A stretch of DNA of 6,648 nt, taken from assembly GCA_019100305.1 (NCBI GenBank), contig JAHRHW010000249.1:1-6648 (forward strand), read 5' to 3'. Of the stretch, positions 5,494 to 6,648 are shown in pieces. The first letter of the stretch is position 1. The number at the start of each line of letters is the position of its first letter. Both the position numbers and the translations under genes were made by a program. The DNA comes from Candidatus Thiodiazotropha taylori (GTDB taxonomy: Bacteria; Pseudomonadota; Gammaproteobacteria; Chromatiales; Chromatiaceae). The notes beneath the pieces were generated by a model. That model made no database searches, was not told the origin of the DNA, and saw nothing but the letters and a program-made list of their open reading frames with translations.

Positions 5494-6648
5494 GTGAAAG
5501 TCTTCTCTTGGAAAAATGTGGCAAGCGGGATCCTGGCCATTCTATCGATATCCCTTCTCAGTCAGGCCCATGCGGCCAAGCCGTTACTGGAAGGTGGCAA
5601 TGAAGTGGGTTTCGTGGTTCGTGCCTCGGACGGTACAGCCTGGGGTTGGGGTGACAACCAAAGTGGCGAACTGGGAAACAGCACCGGCGAGGATAGTACG
5701 ATACCTGTCAAAGCGTTGGATATCGCCGACATCGTCGACATTTCCATGGATGACTTCTACTCATGGACAGCCGCAGCACTGTCCGACGGCACAGTCTGGG
5801 TCTGGGGTGACGTTCTCGGTCGAATGACACGCTACCAGCCATACCAGATTCGGGCATTCAGCAATATCGTGGATGTTGCAGCTGGACCCTGGCCGATGGC
5901 GGCAGTGGGTGCTGATGGTTCGCTTTGGGAATATGCCCTGAACAGTGTCTTCAACGATGACGAACCGAGGCAGATCAAGGGGATTTACAATGCTGTGTCG
6001 GTTGCAGTATCCCTCAACAATCCCTACGTTTTAAGAAATGACGGTACGGTTTGGACCTGGGAGCAGGTGAGTGTCTATGACGAGACTCTTGGCTACTCGG
6101 TGTTGGTCGATGAACTGACCCAGATCGATGGTCTGACCGATATCGTACAGATCGATGGTGGTTACGATCATGCACTGGCCCTGAGGGCTGACGGTACCAT
6201 CTGGGCCTGGGGTAAAAATGCCTTTGGCCAGCTTGGCAATGGCACCTTCGATAACAGTAATACCGCGACCCAGGTAGAGGGTTTGACCGGTGCCTACGAT
6301 ATCTCGGCCGGTTATCGGCAAAGTGCCGCTGTTCTGTCCGATGGCAGTGTCTGGACCTGGGGCCGCTGGAAAAGCAGTATCACCGATTTCGTCTCCATTC
6401 CTGAACAGGTTGCTGGCTTCACCAATGCGGTTCAGGTCTCAACCGGTAGAGGACTGGGTGGCTTGGTGATGGACAGGGACGGGGATGTGGTCACCTACAA
6501 TGTCAACACCGTTTCAGCCATCCCGAATGAGGATGACAGCGCCTCTTTGAGTGTTGGTCCGGTTCTGGAGTCTCAGATCCCGACTGCCTGCAGACCTACC
6601 TATTTCATGAACGGTAACCTGCGCCTGCCTTGTGTCTCACTGGGTGGA
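5494..6648 (+). CDS. Secreted RCC1-repeat beta-propeller protein (3'-partial)
   Basis: Open reading frame of 385 codons with no stop, running off the right edge. Residues 1-27 form a Sec signal peptide: a Lys near the start, a hydrophobic core at about 9-22, and an A-H-A cleavage site before Ala28. The protein is therefore exported to the periplasm, surface or medium. The mature part has seven copies of an RCC1-type strand motif D-G-x-x-W/V-x-W/Y, at residues 46, 98, 141, 183, 233, 283 and 329, spaced 42-52 residues apart. Repeats 1 and 5 keep the full W-G...GxLGN signature; 3 and 7 are degenerate. Seven repeats are what one closed RCC1 propeller needs. Residues 340-385 leave the propeller and contain C366 and C380 in a C-x-P-T-Y...L-P-C pattern, the only cysteines seen, possibly a disulfide. 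RCC1-like folds serve as binding platforms; the ligand here is unknown. The GTG start has AGAGG six bases upstream. Confidence 0.85.
   Translation, partial: MKVFSWKNVASGILAILSISLLSQAHAAKPLLEGGNEVGFVVRASDGTAWGWGDNQSGELGNSTGEDSTIPVKALDIADIVDISMDDFYSWTAAALSDGTVWVWGDVLGRMTRYQPYQIRAFSNIVDVAAGPWPMAAVGADGSLWEYALNSVFNDDEPRQIKGIYNAVSVAVSLNNPYVLRNDGTVWTWEQVSVYDETLGYSVLVDELTQIDGLTDIVQIDGGYDHALALRADGTIWAWGKNAFGQLGNGTFDNSNTATQVEGLTGAYDISAGYRQSAAVLSDGSVWTWGRWKSSITDFVSIPEQVAGFTNAVQVSTGRGLGGLVMDRDGDVVTYNVNTVSAIPNEDDSASLSVGPVLESQIPTACRPTYFMNGNLRLPCVSLGG

Noticed and set aside
5562..5827. Short overlapping open frames inside the RCC1-like gene on both strands
   Set aside because: They are shadows of the long frame from 5494, which has a signal peptide and seven regular repeats.

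Overview
The window looks like chromosomal DNA of a Gram-negative proteobacterium, most likely a gammaproteobacterium. It has a carbon-phosphorus (C-P) lyase operon tail with E. coli-like PhnN and PhnP, moderate to high GC, mixed GTG/ATG starts, and a Sec-type signal peptide on an exported protein. A marine or sulfur-oxidising lineage is possible, but nothing here fixes the genus.

Region 1 (1-3038, + strand) is the 3' end of a phosphonate-utilisation operon. It holds phnM (partial at the left edge), phnN, phnP and a 10-TM DMT/EamA-type membrane protein. The genes overlap by 8, 10 and 4 bases, so they are probably translationally coupled. The chemistry is consecutive: PhnM removes pyrophosphate from alkylphosphonate ribose triphosphate; the C-P lyase (outside the window) then releases the alkane and leaves 5-phosphoribosyl 1,2-cyclic phosphate; PhnP opens this to ribose 1,5-bisphosphate; and PhnN phosphorylates it to PRPP. 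The DMT protein is a plausible transporter for the pathway. As read, phnM carries a one-base deletion near base 43: the sequence coding for the residues just upstream sits in a different frame. The GTG at 46 is therefore probably a false start.

Region 2 (3039-3155) is a short convergent spacer with two hairpins. The second (3110-3134) is a good terminator candidate for the minus-strand gene.

Region 3 (3156 to about 4922, - strand) is one SulP-family anion transporter with a C-terminal STAS domain.

Region 4 (about 4923-5493) is a roughly 570-base divergent intergenic region with no convincing gene. It becomes AT-rich towards its right end and holds a 15-base interrupted palindrome, a longer inverted repeat and a weak promoter candidate.

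Region 5 (5494-6648, + strand, open at the right edge) is a secreted RCC1-like protein. It has a signal peptide and seven DG-x-x-W repeats, enough for one complete seven-bladed beta-propeller, followed by the start of a C-terminal segment with the only two cysteines in the visible protein. It has no obvious link to phosphonate metabolism.

I found no mobile element, CRISPR array, tRNA or rRNA. The most useful observations are the phnM frameshift, the transporter appended to the phn operon, and the exported propeller protein.
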